Shown here piece by piece: positions 1 to 7,259 of a DNA stretch of 39,702 bases. Under the pieces are notes generated by a model, which saw only the letters and a list, made by a program, of their open reading frames with translations, was not told where the DNA came from and did not search any database. Position 1 is the first letter of the stretch; every line of letters begins with the position of its first letter. Location of the stretch: contig JAEUTY010000023.1 in NCBI GenBank assembly GCA_016787805.1, positions 1-39,702 of the forward strand. Reading direction: 5' to 3'. This stretch comes from Flavobacterium sp. (GTDB lineage: Bacteria; Bacteroidota; Bacteroidia; Flavobacteriales; Flavobacteriaceae). Position numbers and translations under genes: made by a program.

Positions 1-30
1 TTCATGAGTTTTGGTGTTATGCCGATGTAA
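1..30 (+). CDS. Possible 3' end of an upstream gene (partial)
   Basis: The first ten codons read as nine residues ending SFGVMPM followed by TAA at 28-30. This could be the C-terminus of a gene that begins outside the window. The stretch is too short to recognise a family. A hairpin at 86-119 and a dispersed repeat at 271-336 follow, as expected after a gene end, but this remains a weak inference. Confidence 0.3.
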   Translation, partial: FMSFGVMPM

Positions 31-85
31 TAAAATACTAGGACAATTTATTGTGCTAAATATTTTATACAATCGGTGTAAAATA

Positions 86-119
86 AGAAAAGTTCCAGTA
101 TTTCTACTCGAACTTTTCT
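86..119. terminator. Hairpin, possible terminator
   Basis: A perfect 10-bp inverted repeat (AGAAAAGTTC at 86-95 and GAACTTTTCT at 110-119) encloses a 14-nt loop. There is no long T-run on the plus strand. It may end transcription of the gene that stops at base 30, or be part of the AT-rich leader region upstream of grpE. Confidence 0.35.
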
Positions 120-270
120 CCTATCTAATTGTGAATTAATACTTTTTTGCGCTTTTCAGCTCAACCCCCGAACCTTTTATACTTCCAAATATAGCAAATA
201 CGAAAACGTAATAGTCTTAAATTTTTATTAAATTTTTAAGTAGCACGCATATTGTTTTTCAAATCAACTT

Positions 271-336
271 TAGTCCCGCTTTCCGTTCCAATCCCGTCCA
301 AAAACGGGATTTCCTCTACAATCGGGGCTAGAGTAG
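271..336 (+). repeat. Dispersed intergenic element, copy 1 (TCCCGCT...ATCGGGGCTAG)
   Basis: Contains TCCCGCT, an inner hairpin ATCCCGT/ACGGGAT and ATCGGGGCTAG. The same parts in the same order and orientation recur at 4848-4890 and 31894-31936. All three copies lie on the plus strand between two plus-strand genes, so they would sit in 3' untranslated or intergenic RNA. The rest of the stretch from 31 to 398 holds only AT-rich DNA and the hairpin at 86-119. Confidence 0.7.
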
Positions 337-398
337 AAAGTTCCGTTTTCAAAACCCGTAAAGTTCATTTTGCTTTAAATAAAAAAATAGGTGACAAT

Positions 399-430
399 TT
401 GACATTTTTAAACATTTGGCAGTACTTTTG
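399..430 (+). promoter_or_regulatory. grpE-dnaJ promoter (Bacteroidota type)
   Basis: A -7 box TACTTTTG at 423-430 fits TAnnTTTG exactly, and TTG at 399-401 lies 21 bp upstream as a -33 element. Transcription would begin near 437. That excludes the in-frame ATG at 416 as a start and favours ATG 446. Confidence 0.65.
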
Positions 431-445
431 CAATCCAAAATCACT

Positions 446-1048
446 ATGAATATCAAAAATATATTTAAAAATAAAAGCACAATGAATACTGAGAATTCTG
501 AAAAAGAAGTAATTGACAATGAAAATGAAACGCTAAATCAATCAACCGAAAACATTGAAGAACAAGCTGTTCCTGAGGTTGAAGCTGCTGAAGAGTTAAC
601 CGTTGAGCAAAAACTAGAAGAAGAATTAGCTAAGGAAAAAGATAAATTTTTACGTCTTTTTGCCGAATTCGAAAATTATAAAAAACGTACTACCAAAGAG
701 CGAATTGATTTATTCAAAACAGCCAATCAAGAAGTTTTGCAAGCCATGTTGCCTGTTTTAGACGATTTTGACAGAGCCATGACACAAATTTCCAAAACTG
801 AAGATGAAGTGTTGCTCAAAGGTGTCGAATTAATTCACGAAAAACTAAAATCAACGTTAGTTGCTAAAGGTTTAGAGCAAGTAGAGTTAAAAGCTGGTGA
901 CGATTTTAACGCTGATTTTGCTGAAGCCATCACTCAAATTCCAGCGCCAACCGACGATTTAAAAGGGAAAATTGTCGACGTAATCGAAAAAGGATACAAA
1001 CTAGGCGACAAAATCATTCGTTTCCCAAAAGTGGTAATCGGACAATAA
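446..1048 (+). CDS. grpE: GrpE, nucleotide exchange factor of DnaK
   Basis: GrpE releases ADP from DnaK and so drives substrate release in the DnaK-DnaJ-GrpE chaperone cycle in the cytoplasm. About 70 N-terminal residues are acidic and probably disordered. A long helix follows (residues about 70-115, with FAEFENYKKRT, the dimerisation helix), then the beta-wing head ending in GYKLGDKIIRFPKVVIG, which matches the family's closing motif. At 200 residues the length is normal. ATG 446 was chosen because the promoter's -7 box (423-430) lies downstream of ATG 416; ATG 482 is a second possibility. The gene lies 50 bp upstream of dnaJ and is probably cotranscribed with it. Confidence 0.96.
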   Translation: MNIKNIFKNKSTMNTENSEKEVIDNENETLNQSTENIEEQAVPEVEAAEELTVEQKLEEELAKEKDKFLRLFAEFENYKKRTTKERIDLFKTANQEVLQAMLPVLDDFDRAMTQISKTEDEVLLKGVELIHEKLKSTLVAKGLEQVELKAGDDFNADFAEAITQIPAPTDDLKGKIVDVIEKGYKLGDKIIRFPKVVIGQ

Positions 1049-1098
1049 ATGTGTAGTGACAAATCACTATTTGTCTCAACTATATAATATATGGTATA

Positions 1099-2217
1099 AT
1101 GAAAAAAGATTTTTACGAAATATTAGGCATCAGCAAAAACGCATCGCCCGAAGAAATTAAAAAGGCTTACCGCAAAAAAGCCATCGAATTCCATCCTGAT
1201 AAAAACCCTGGCAATAAGGAAGCCGAAGAAAATTTCAAATTGGCAGCTGAAGCTTATGAAGTATTAAGTGATCCAAACAAAAAAGCACGCTACGACCAAT
1301 ACGGTCACCAAGCCTTTGATGGCGCTGGCGGATTTGGCGGTGGGCACATGAACATGGACGATATTTTTAGCCAATTCGGAGACATATTTGGAAGTGCTTT
1401 TGGTGGTGGCGGTTTTAGTGGTTTTGGTGGCGGTTCTAGTGGTCAACGACGCATGAAAGGAAGCAATCTTCGTATCAAAGTTAAACTTACTTTAGAAGAA
1501 GTTGCTAATGGTGTCGAGAAAAAAGTAAAAGTGAAACGCAAAATCCAAGCACCAGGTGTTCGGTATAAAACATGTTCAACGTGTAACGGTCAAGGTCAAG
1601 TTTTAAGAGTAACCAATACAATATTGGGTCGTATGCAAACCGCAACAACCTGTAATGTATGTGGCGGTTCGGGTCAAACGATTGAAAGCAAACCTTCGCA
1701 TGCAGATGCACACGGAATGATATTGGAAGACGAAACCGTTTCAATCAAAATTCCTGCTGGTGTAACCGACGGAATGCAATTAAAAGTATCCGGAAAAGGA
1801 AACGATGCTCCAGGTAACGGAATTGCGGGTGATTTAATTGTGGCTATCGAAGAGCAAGAACACGAATTTTTGAAACGTGAGGGTGAAAATTTACACTACG
1901 ATTTATACATCAGTTTTGCCGAAGCTGCTCTCGGAGTTTCCAAAGATATTGAAGCGGTAAATGGTAAAGTGCGTATAAAATTAGAAGAAGGTATTCAATC
2001 GGGTAAGATTTTGCGACTAAAAGGTAAGGGAATTCCGAGCCTAAACAGCTATGGAAATGGCGATTTGTTAGTGCATGTGAACGTTTGGACACCAAAAAAA
2101 CTCACTAATGAACAACGTCAATTCTTTGAGAAATCCTTGACTGACGCGAACTTTATACCACATCCAGAAAAAACAGATAAATCTTTTTTCGAAAAAGTTA
2201 AAGATATGTTTTCATAG
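1099..2217 (+). CDS. dnaJ: DnaJ (Hsp40) co-chaperone with reduced zinc region
   Basis: DnaJ stimulates the DnaK ATPase and delivers unfolded clients. The J domain is at residues 1-70 with the essential HPD (in FHPDKNPG). A Gly/Phe-rich linker follows at about 75-115, then a zinc region at about 145-200 and the two C-terminal beta domains. Classical type-I DnaJ has four CxxCxGxG motifs; only two are present here (CSTCNGQG and CNVCGGSG). Their spacing matches motifs 2 and 3, so the ZnII site is kept and the ZnI site (motifs 1 and 4) is lost; [10 protein letters not shown] replaces motif 4. At 372 residues the length is normal and the frame is intact, so this is probably a lineage feature and not damage. 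A strong terminator follows at 2285-2318. Confidence 0.96.
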   Translation: MKKDFYEILGISKNASPEEIKKAYRKKAIEFHPDKNPGNKEAEENFKLAAEAYEVLSDPNKKARYDQYGHQAFDGAGGFGGGHMNMDDIFSQFGDIFGSAFGGGGFSGFGGGSSGQRRMKGSNLRIKVKLTLEEVANGVEKKVKVKRKIQAPGVRYKTCSTCNGQGQVLRVTNTILGRMQTATTCNVCGGSGQTIESKPSHADAHGMILEDETVSIKIPAGVTDGMQLKVSGKGNDAPGNGIAGDLIVAIEEQEHEFLKREGENLHYDLYISFAEAALGVSKDIEAVNGKVRIKLEEGIQSGKILRLKGKGIPSLNSYGNGDLLVHVNVWTPKKLTNEQRQFFEKSLTDANFIPHPEKTDKSFFEKVKDMFS

Positions 2218-2284
2218 TAAAAAAATTATTTCTACATTTGAATGTTACTTGGAAACAAGTAATTTCTTTTTCATAGCAATTTTT

Positions 2285-2318
2285 CCCATCCTTATGTAAA
2301 AATAAGGGTGGGTTTTTT
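2285..2318 (+). terminator. Rho-independent terminator after dnaJ
   Basis: An 11-bp stem (CCCATCCTTAT with ATAAGGGTGGG, one G-T pair) with a 6-nt loop is followed by six T. It closes the grpE-dnaJ unit and separates it from the promoter at 2331. Confidence 0.85.
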
Positions 2319-2330
2319 GTAACAATTCAT

Positions 2331-2359
2331 TTGAGCTGTTAACTAATTCAGTACTTTTG
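2331..2359 (+). promoter_or_regulatory. Promoter of the ABC exporter operon
   Basis: TTG at 2331-2333 and TACTTTTG at 2352-2359 (exact TAnnTTTG) are 18 bp apart. The predicted start of transcription is near 2366, giving a leader of about 80 nt before ATG 2448. Confidence 0.6.
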
Positions 2360-2447
2360 TCAACTTCAAAGACAATATCAATTACAATAATTCTTTTTTT
2401 GAACTTGAACTTGATATTGATTTTTGACATTGTTATTTAATAAATCT

Positions 2448-3368
2448 ATGAACAACATTCTCGAAGTAAACAAAGTAGTAAAGCAATACGGTGATTATAC
2501 CGCGCTTAACGAAGTTTCGCTCTCTGTTCCCAAAGGCAGTATTTACGGACTTTTAGGTCCGAATGGTGCCGGAAAAACATCCTTAATTCGAATCATCAAT
2601 CAAATTACAATGCCCGATAAAGGGGAAGTAATCCTCGATGGTGAACGATTAAAACCCGAACATGTAGCTGTAATTGGTTATATGCCCGAAGAACGCGGTT
2701 TGTACAAAACTATGAAAGTTGGTGAACAATGTTTGTATTTGGCTCAATTAAAAGGATTGACCAAACAACAAGCTAAAACGCAACTCGATTATTGGTTCAA
2801 TCGCCTCGAAATTCAAGGTTGGTGGAACAAAAAAATACAAGAACTTTCCAAAGGAATGGCACAAAAAATACAATTTGTGGTTACGGTTTTACACCAACCC
2901 AAATTGCTTATCCTCGACGAACCTTTTTCGGGTTTCGATCCTGTAAATGCCAACTTGATTAAAGACGAAATTATTGAACTCAACAAACAAGGAACTTCAG
3001 TAATTTTTTCCACACATCGTATGGAAAGCGTTGAAGAAATGTGCGATCATATTGCTTTAATTCACAAATCAAACAAGCTGATTGAAGGAAAGTTAACGGA
3101 TGTAAAAAAACAATTCCGAACCAATAGTTATGATGTCGGAATTCTAACCAATAATGTCGAAGGTTTAATGTACGATTTGTCACAAAAATTCACGTTGTCG
3201 CAAACTGATTTTAAATCGCTCAATGACGAGCTAAAACTCGAAATTAATTTGGGCAACTCAACACCAAATGAACTACTTAATACGCTGATTCAACGTGGTC
3301 AAGTAACCCATTTCGTTGAGAAAATTCCAAGTGTAAACGATATATTTATTAAAACAGTAACTGAATAA
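2448..3368 (+). CDS. ABC transporter ATPase, NatA-like
   Basis: This is the nucleotide-binding subunit of an ABC-2 type exporter. Walker A is GPNGAGKTS (residues about 36-44), the signature is LSKGMAQ, and Walker B plus the D-loop is LLILDEPFSGFD, followed by the switch histidine in STHRM. The roughly 80 C-terminal residues resemble the accessory domain found in NatA/YhaQ-type ATPases. It is 306 residues long. Start ATG 2448 is preferred to an in-frame TTG at 2424. The permease gene follows after a 137-bp palindromic spacer. The family is known for sodium or drug export; the substrate here cannot be read from sequence. Confidence 0.9.
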   Translation: MNNILEVNKVVKQYGDYTALNEVSLSVPKGSIYGLLGPNGAGKTSLIRIINQITMPDKGEVILDGERLKPEHVAVIGYMPEERGLYKTMKVGEQCLYLAQLKGLTKQQAKTQLDYWFNRLEIQGWWNKKIQELSKGMAQKIQFVVTVLHQPKLLILDEPFSGFDPVNANLIKDEIIELNKQGTSVIFSTHRMESVEEMCDHIALIHKSNKLIEGKLTDVKKQFRTNSYDVGILTNNVEGLMYDLSQKFTLSQTDFKSLNDELKLEINLGNSTPNELLNTLIQRGQVTHFVEKIPSVNDIFIKTVTE

Positions 3369-3372
3369 ATCA

Positions 3373-3491
3373 CAAATAACAAACGTCAAATAACAAATAA
3401 ATTAAAAATTCAAAAAACCAAATTGGTCGAATTGTTTTGAATTTAGAATTTTTACATTGAAAATTGTTTGTTTTTTGTTATTTGCTTTTTG
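3373..3491. repeat. Palindromic AT-rich word array between ABC genes
   Basis: The left side carries words such as CAAATAAC and AAAATTCAAAA; the right side carries their complements TTTTGAATTT and TTTTTTGTTATTTG. The array fills the whole spacer between ATPase and permease genes, so it would be part of the operon mRNA as an imperfect hairpin. It is similar in style, but not in sequence, to the arrays at 6144, 6844, 13036, 14928, 16549 and 39590. Confidence 0.6.
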
Positions 3492-3505
3492 AAATTTTTA
3501 AAAAA

Positions 3506-4813
3506 ATGAGCAAACTCCTCCTTATCATAAAAAGAGAATTCATCGCCAAAGTACGCAACAAATCGTTCATCGTAATGACTTTTTTGAGTCCGCTACTTTT
3601 CGTCGGAATTGGTGTTTTTGTAGGTTATTTAAGCCAAATGAAAGCTGATCAAAAAACCATTGCAATACACGATGAAACAGGCAAATTTGTCAACGATTTC
3701 AAAAGTGATGAAGAATACAAATACGTGAATTTTTCCAATGTTGATGTCAAAACATTAAAAGACAGTATCGTTAGTGAAAGCTACGAAGGTCTTTTATTAA
3801 TTCCCAAAACAACTAATAACACAACTCTTCAAAAAGGAATTCAATACGTTTCTAATGATAGTCCAGGTGTAATGTTTGTTGAAGAATTAGAAAGCATAAT
3901 TGCCAAACGAATTACAGCCGAAAATTACCAAACGCAAGGTTTAGATACCTTAAAAATTAATAAGGCTAAAGCCGACGTTGCTATCAATTTAACCAAAGCT
4001 TCGGGTGAAGAATCACTCAAAGGATTGAACGAAATCAAAATCGGAATTGGCGGCGCTTTTGGTTACCTTATTATGATGTTTATTGTTATTTACGGAAATA
4101 TGGTGATGCGAAGTGTCATTGAGGAAAAAACATCACGCATTATCGAAGTCATTATTTCTTCTGTAAAACCGTTCCAATTGATGATGGGAAAAATCATCGG
4201 AACCTCATTAGCAGGTGTTTTACAATTCCTAATTTGGGCGTTACTCGGACTCACAGCTATGCTCATTTTGTCGTCCATTTTTGGTGTGCAAATGGGAGCA
4301 GCTTCCAGTCCGCAAGCTCAACAAGCACTCGAATTAGCGCAAAAAGAAGCTGGCGGAACCATTCAGTTGTATCTAAAAGAGATTTTAAATCTGCCAATTG
4401 CAACTATAACCATTAGTTTCATCATCTATTTCATCGGCGGTTACTTTTTGTACAGTTCATTCTACGCTTCCATCGGAGCCGCAGTCGATAACGAAACCGA
4501 TTCACAACAATTTCTTCTTCCAATTATAATGCCTTTAATTTTGGGCGTTTACATTGGTTTTTTCACGGTAATTAATGATCCACACGGAACCATTGCTACA
4601 GTATTTTCAATGATTCCTCTTACATCACCAATCGTTATGATGATGCGGATTCCGTTTGGTGTGCCTTGGTGGCAAATTGCTATTTCAATGACATTATTGT
4701 TTGCAACGTTCTTCGGAGTAGTATGGTTTGCTAGCAAAATTTACCGCGTCGGTATTTTAATGTACGGCAAAAAACCATCTTGGAAAGAATTGTACAAATG
4801 GTTAAAGTATTAG
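3506..4813 (+). CDS. ABC-2 type permease, NatB-like
   Basis: This is the membrane subunit partnering the ATPase at 2448-3368. One membrane segment near residues 20-45 is followed by a large external loop of about 130 residues. A C-terminal block of five or six membrane segments (from about residue 190) includes the typical VIEEKTSRIIEVIISSVKP stretch of the NatB/ABC-2 family just after the second segment. ATG 3506 (MSKLLLIIKREF) was taken as the start; the open frame extends upstream only through repeat-derived DNA. It is 435 residues, a usual length. A dispersed element at 4848-4890 follows and may end the transcript. Substrate unknown. Confidence 0.88.
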   Translation: MSKLLLIIKREFIAKVRNKSFIVMTFLSPLLFVGIGVFVGYLSQMKADQKTIAIHDETGKFVNDFKSDEEYKYVNFSNVDVKTLKDSIVSESYEGLLLIPKTTNNTTLQKGIQYVSNDSPGVMFVEELESIIAKRITAENYQTQGLDTLKINKAKADVAINLTKASGEESLKGLNEIKIGIGGAFGYLIMMFIVIYGNMVMRSVIEEKTSRIIEVIISSVKPFQLMMGKIIGTSLAGVLQFLIWALLGLTAMLILSSIFGVQMGAASSPQAQQALELAQKEAGGTIQLYLKEILNLPIATITISFIIYFIGGYFLYSSFYASIGAAVDNETDSQQFLLPIIMPLILGVYIGFFTVINDPHGTIATVFSMIPLTSPIVMMMRIPFGVPWWQIAISMTLLFATFFGVVWFASKIYRVGILMYGKKPSWKELYKWLKY

Positions 4814-4847
4814 GAGCGAAAGACTTGGTTTGTTTCAGCCGTCCATG

Positions 4848-4890
4848 TTCCCGCTTCTCGTCCCGTTGCTAAACGGGATCGGGGCTAGTT
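4848..4890 (+). repeat. Dispersed intergenic element, copy 2
   Basis: Contains TCCCGCT-like TTCCCGCTTCTCG, the hairpin CCCGTT-GCTA-AACGGG, and ATCGGGGCTAG. It is almost identical to copy 3 (31894-31936) over the 25-base core and lies 35 bp past the permease stop. Confidence 0.75.
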
Positions 4891-4912
4891 AAGAAACCAT
4901 TTTAATTTTTGT

Positions 4913-4965
4913 TACCTTTGAAAAAATAATTTTTAAAAAAACTTTGTGCCTTTGTGCCTTTGTGG
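4913..4965 (+). promoter_or_regulatory. -7 box and short tandem repeat upstream of the sigma-54 activator
   Basis: TACCTTTG at 4913-4920 fits TAnnTTTG, but no TTG lies at the right distance, so the promoter is tentative. An 8-bp word CTTTGTGC is repeated three times (4942-4965, last copy with one change) in the leader before ATG 4980. Confidence 0.45.
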
Positions 4966-4979
4966 CAAAAACAAGAACT

Positions 4980-6143
4980 ATGTCAAAAATATTAATCATC
5001 GAAGACGAAGCCTCTATTAGAAGAGTGCTCACCAAAATACTTTCTGAAGAAAACGATACGTACCAAGTAGAAGAAGCTGAAGACGGCATTCAAGGTTTTG
5101 AAAAAATCAAAAATACCGATTACGATTTGGTGTTGTGCGATATCAAAATGCCTAAAATGGATGGTGAAGAATTGTTGGAAGCCGTTAAAAAAATAAAACC
5201 AGAAATTCCAATTGTAATGATTTCGGGTCACGGCGATATGGAAACCGCAATTAATACCATGCGTTTGGGAGCGTTTGATTACATCTCAAAACCACCTGAT
5301 TTGAATCGACTTTTGAATACAGTTCGTAACGCCTTAGACAAAAAACAACTCGTAGTGGAAAACAAAATTCTGAAAAAGAAAGTCAGTAAAAACTACGAAA
5401 TGATAGGGAATTCAGAGCCAATCAATCACATCAAACAAATGATTGAAAAAGTAGCGCAAACTGACGCTCGCGTTTTAATTACAGGTCCAAATGGAACTGG
5501 AAAAGAATTGGTTGCTCATCAATTACATGAAAAAAGTGAACGAGCTCAATTTCCTCTAATCGAAGTGAATTGCGCTGCCATTCCATCTGAATTGATTGAA
5601 AGCGAATTATTTGGTCACGTTAAAGGCGCGTTTACCTCTGCAGTAAAAGACAGAGCCGGAAAGTTCGAAGCTGCTGATGGCGGAACGATTTTCCTTGACG
5701 AAATTGGCGATATGAGTTTAGCAGCTCAAGCCAAAGTATTGCGTGCATTACAAGAAAATTTGATTCAACGCGTAGGAGCTGACAAGGATATTAAAGTCAA
5801 TGTTCGTGTAGTCGCTGCAACCAATAAAGATTTGAAAAAAGAAATTGAAGAAGGTCGTTTCCGTGAAGATTTGTACCATCGCTTGGCTGTTATTTTAATC
5901 AAAGTTCCAGCATTGAATGACCGACGCGATGACATACCTTTACTCATCGAACATTTTGCCGCTAAAATTGCTGAAGAGCAAGGTAATGCGCAAAAATCGT
6001 TTTCTAAAGATGCTATAAAATTATTACAAGAATACGACTGGACTGGAAATATTCGAGAACTACGTAATGTGGTAGAACGACTAATCATCCTTGGAGGAAG
6101 CGAAATTTCAGAAACCGATGTGAAGTTGTTTGCGAGTAAATAA
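4980..6143 (+). CDS. Sigma-54-dependent response regulator lacking a DNA-binding domain
   Basis: A receiver domain (residues 1-120, phosphorylated Asp probably D54 in LVLCDIKMP) is joined to an AAA+ sigma-54 activation domain (about 140-370). Walker A is GPNGTGKE, Walker B is GGTIFLDEIGDM, and the R-finger region and the NIRELRNVVERL helix are present. Two oddities stand out. The sigma-54-contacting loop reads GAFTSA, not the usual GAFTGA. The protein also ends at residue 387 right after the AAA+ lid, without the C-terminal Fis-type helix-turn-helix. It should act on RpoN without sequence-specific DNA binding of its own, or together with another factor. No histidine kinase is adjacent. ATG 4980 gives the normal receiver start MSKILIIEDE. 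Confidence 0.9.
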   Translation: MSKILIIEDEASIRRVLTKILSEENDTYQVEEAEDGIQGFEKIKNTDYDLVLCDIKMPKMDGEELLEAVKKIKPEIPIVMISGHGDMETAINTMRLGAFDYISKPPDLNRLLNTVRNALDKKQLVVENKILKKKVSKNYEMIGNSEPINHIKQMIEKVAQTDARVLITGPNGTGKELVAHQLHEKSERAQFPLIEVNCAAIPSELIESELFGHVKGAFTSAVKDRAGKFEAADGGTIFLDEIGDMSLAAQAKVLRALQENLIQRVGADKDIKVNVRVVAATNKDLKKEIEEGRFREDLYHRLAVILIKVPALNDRRDDIPLLIEHFAAKIAEEQGNAQKSFSKDAIKLLQEYDWTGNIRELRNVVERLIILGGSEISETDVKLFASK

Positions 6144-6229
6144 TAGCCATTAGCCATTAGCAGTTAGCCATTAGCAGTTTACTTTTGCTAAAAGCTGAAA
6201 GCTGAAAGCTAAAAGCTGAAAGCTAAAAA
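6144..6229. repeat. Two-word repeat array with an embedded -7 box
   Basis: The first half is built from ATTAGCC/ATTAGCAG words, the second from AAAGCTG/AAAGCTA words. Between them lies TACTTTTG at 6180-6187, an exact TAnnTTTG box. No TTG lies upstream at the usual distance; TTAG words of the array occupy that place. The array fills the whole gap between the activator and the helicase-like gene. Confidence 0.6.
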
Positions 6230-6230
6230 A

Positions 6231-6842
6231 ATGCAATTAAAAAAAATAAATCCCAACCTTCAACAAGCGCTCATTGAAAACGGTCTCACCGACGCCAATG
6301 AAATGCAACAAGAAACGTTTTCTACTATCAAAAGCGGTGCAGATGCAGTCATTCAATCACCAATAAATTCGAGGAAAACGTCAACAATTGTCCTGAATGT
6401 TATTCAGCGAATGGAAAAAGCAGTAGGCGAGAGCACAAGAGCCTTGATTATTGCATTAGACAAGGAAAAAGTACTAGAAATAGTTGGCCTTTTTGAAACG
6501 TTTGGGAAATATACGGATCTAAGAGTCATTGGTTGCCACGACAAAGGCAATATTGATTATGATAAAAATGTCATTTCTGCCGGAATGGATATCATTGTGG
6601 GAACACCAACACGAATTAACGCTATGTTTTCATCAGCTGGATTCAATATGAATACCATCAAAATGTTTGTGGTAGACGACGCCGATTTGATTTTCCGACT
6701 GCGTCATGACGCAATTATTCAACGCCTTTCAATGAGTGTCGAAAAAACACAACGTTTGTTCTTTTGCTCTGAAATCACCGAAAGAGTTGAAGCACTGGCC
6801 GACAAAATCATGATTGAACCGCTTTTCTTCGAAATGGAGTAA
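6231..6842 (+). CDS. Degenerate single-domain DEAD-box helicase-like protein
   Basis: This 203-residue protein matches only the first RecA-like domain of DEAD-box RNA helicases. A Q-motif-like start (NEMQQETF), VGTPTRI (motif Ib) and VDDADLIF in place of DEAD are visible. Motif I reads SPINSRKTST where active enzymes have a GxGKT-type loop, and motif III reads FCSEIT in place of SAT. The second helicase domain is absent. The reading frame is intact, so the gene appears maintained. It probably no longer unwinds RNA, but could bind RNA, ribosomes or a helicase partner. It stands alone between two repeat arrays, upstream of a DUF2007-type gene. Confidence 0.75.
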   Translation: MQLKKINPNLQQALIENGLTDANEMQQETFSTIKSGADAVIQSPINSRKTSTIVLNVIQRMEKAVGESTRALIIALDKEKVLEIVGLFETFGKYTDLRVIGCHDKGNIDYDKNVISAGMDIIVGTPTRINAMFSSAGFNMNTIKMFVVDDADLIFRLRHDAIIQRLSMSVEKTQRLFFCSEITERVEALADKIMIEPLFFEME

Positions 6843-6843
6843 A

Positions 6844-6958
6844 TTAATGGACAATTTACAATTGATAATTAACAATTGTAAAAAGAGTAATAAAAATTAA
6901 ACATAAAAGACAGGATAATATCAATTATCCATCGTCCATTATCAATTATCAATTAAAA
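6844..6958. repeat. Palindromic word array (AATTGATAATT / AATTATCAATT)
   Basis: The left side carries ATGGACAATTTACAATTGATAA; the right side carries TTATCCATCGTCCATTATCAA-type words, so the halves are partly complementary (TGGAC with GTCCA; TTGATAATT with AATTATCAA). It fills the gap between the helicase-like gene and the small gene at 6959. Confidence 0.55.
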
Positions 6959-7174
6959 ATGGGATTAATCAAATTATTTTCAGGAGACGAAATTTTAGCG
7001 CAAGCTTTACAACAAAAAATTGAAGCAATCGGAGTAAATACAGTGATTCGCGACAATAATCAAGCCAACGTTTTTCCGAGTATTCAATCGAAAAAAGCAG
7101 TCGAATTGTTCATACAAGAAACCGATTTTTCCAAAGCCAATTCTATAGTAGAGGAGTTTCGATTGAGTTTGTAA
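6959..7174 (+). CDS. Small DUF2007-type putative signal-transducing protein
   Basis: A 71-residue protein starting MGLIKLFSGDEI with LAQALQQKIEAIGV and a C-terminal helix FSKANSIVEEF. The pattern (a beta strand, a helix selecting a subunit-like segment, then a helix-closed ferredoxin-like fold) fits DUF2007 proteins, which resemble the regulatory GlnB/ACT-like fold. Function in this family is not known. It has no signal peptide, so it is cytoplasmic. A new promoter follows at 7182. Confidence 0.65.
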   Translation: MGLIKLFSGDEILAQALQQKIEAIGVNTVIRDNNQANVFPSIQSKKAVELFIQETDFSKANSIVEEFRLSL

Positions 7175-7181
7175 ATTTTAT

Positions 7182-7210
7182 TTGTCAATACTACTTTTCC
7201 GCTATCTTTG
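7182..7210 (+). promoter_or_regulatory. Promoter of the ABC-F gene
   Basis: TTG at 7182-7184 and TATCTTTG at 7203-7210 (exact TAnnTTTG) are 18 bp apart, giving transcription from about 7217 and a leader of about 43 nt. Confidence 0.65.
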
Positions 7211-7259
7211 CACCTTTTAATTCAAATCGAGGTTTCTAACTTCCAATTTCTAGTTTACA

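Noticed and set aside
416-445. Upstream ATG giving a 10-residue longer GrpE
   Set aside because: The -7 promoter box at 423-430 lies within this stretch, so the mRNA would start downstream of it.
2245-2430. 61-codon minus-strand open frame between dnaJ and the ABC gene
   Set aside because: It runs through the dnaJ terminator and the promoter of the next operon, has low-complexity Lys/Ile content and no recognisable pattern.
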